DNA of 64,000 nt from Chondrus crispus (taxonomy: Eukaryota > Rhodophyta > Florideophyceae > Gigartinales > Gigartinaceae): NCBI RefSeq assembly GCF_000350225.1, contig NW_005179166.1, forward strand, positions 62,001 through 126,000, written 5' to 3'. The position numbers and the translations under genes are program-made. This document shows, piece after piece, positions 63,775 to 64,000 of the stretch. Every line of letters begins with the position of its first letter. The first letter of the stretch is position 1. The notes below the pieces were generated by a model. The model was not told the origin of the DNA, did no database searches, and worked only from the letters and a program-made list of their open reading frames with translations.

Positions 63775-64000
63775 TCATGGTTGCAGGGGTATTGGATCGC
63801 CTGTGCCCTGGAACCAAACCATCTCCGCTCTTTTCCAACACCAAAGCTGAGGCAATGTGGAACAAACATAGACACACCTGGAATGGGCGTTTCCTGTTTG
63901 CTTTCCTGTACAGTGAACAAGTACCAGTCCCCCGTCCGAAGCATCCTCCATGCGCTGCACGAGGGATGGGACAACAACGAATCGAAAGCCTTCCAGTTCG
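63775..64000 (-). CDS. Partial ORF at the right edge, unknown
   Basis: Minus-strand frame open to the window edge: ELEGFRFVVVPSLVQRMEDA, then GGLVLVHCTGKQTGNAHSRC, ending at 63775. The first 40 residues look protein-like. The end may be intron or 3' sequence. No family recognised. Confidence 0.3.
   Translation of the reverse strand, partial: ELEGFRFVVVPSLVQRMEDASDGGLVLVHCTGKQTGNAHSRCVYVCSTLPQLWCWKRAEMVWFQGTGDPIPLQP

Overview
This is nuclear eukaryotic DNA and most likely comes from a red alga of the Chondrus type. That placement is an inference. It rests on intron-poor host genes packed at the right end, a one-helix chlorophyll-binding (LHC-like) protein with a plastid presequence, a second protein whose N-terminus (MNSAFV, then Ser/Arg-rich) looks like a rhodophyte plastid transit peptide, a eukaryotic inositol-phosphate synthase, and a large load of LTR and DNA transposons between the genes. 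No rRNA, tRNA or CRISPR array was recognised.

Layout. 1-2718: right end of an LTR element whose gag is on the minus strand, inserted into an old Ty1/copia relic (2719-4197). The relic is followed by a convergent, broken minus-strand gene with a cysteine-peptidase-like pattern (4208-5067). 5770-10553: a Tc1-like transposase (DD34E) split by a 3.9-kb piggyBac-like transposon (6583-10438), whose transposase carries a YqaJ-type nuclease domain between its second and third catalytic blocks. 10904-15663: a Ty1/copia element with very short LTRs (101 bp) on the minus strand. 15664-17810: relics of two host genes, a BK-type potassium channel and the C-terminal third of enolase. 18404-27085: PIF/Harbinger transposase, a second piggyBac-like element, an intact pogo/CENP-B-type transposase and a Myb/SANT-like coiled-coil gene. 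28523-28960: relic of an alpha/beta-hydrolase gene.

29301-36960: two more copies of the left-end LTR family. To the right of each LTR lies a homologous plus-strand gene, opposite in orientation to that family's gag. 36824-37524: a Cys-rich ORF and a foldback repeat. 37672-45081: a complete Ty1/copia element with LTRs of 286/287 bp, a 5-bp target duplication (GTTTG) and a primer site matching the anticodon arm of initiator tRNA-Met. It carries its own convergent copy of the cysteine-peptidase-like gene between pol and the 3' LTR.

45427-49080: two host genes on the minus strand, a plastid protein fused to a glutathione-S-transferase domain and an unknown 339-residue protein. 49081-54484: gene-poor, AT-richer DNA with an 812-bp pogo-type element that encodes only a helix-turn-helix protein. 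54485-64000: host genes for an MFS transporter (interrupted once), a SIMPL-domain protein, inositol-3-phosphate synthase, the one-helix LHC-like protein, an FAD monooxygenase, and the edge of a further ORF.

The strongest leads are three cargo genes in mobile elements: the antisense cysteine-peptidase-like gene shared by two diverged copia lineages, the nuclease inside a piggyBac transposase, and the long antisense gene of the hairpin-rich LTR family. Most transposon ORFs are broken by a few frameshifts or stops, some at homopolymers. Either true decay or assembly error could explain those.
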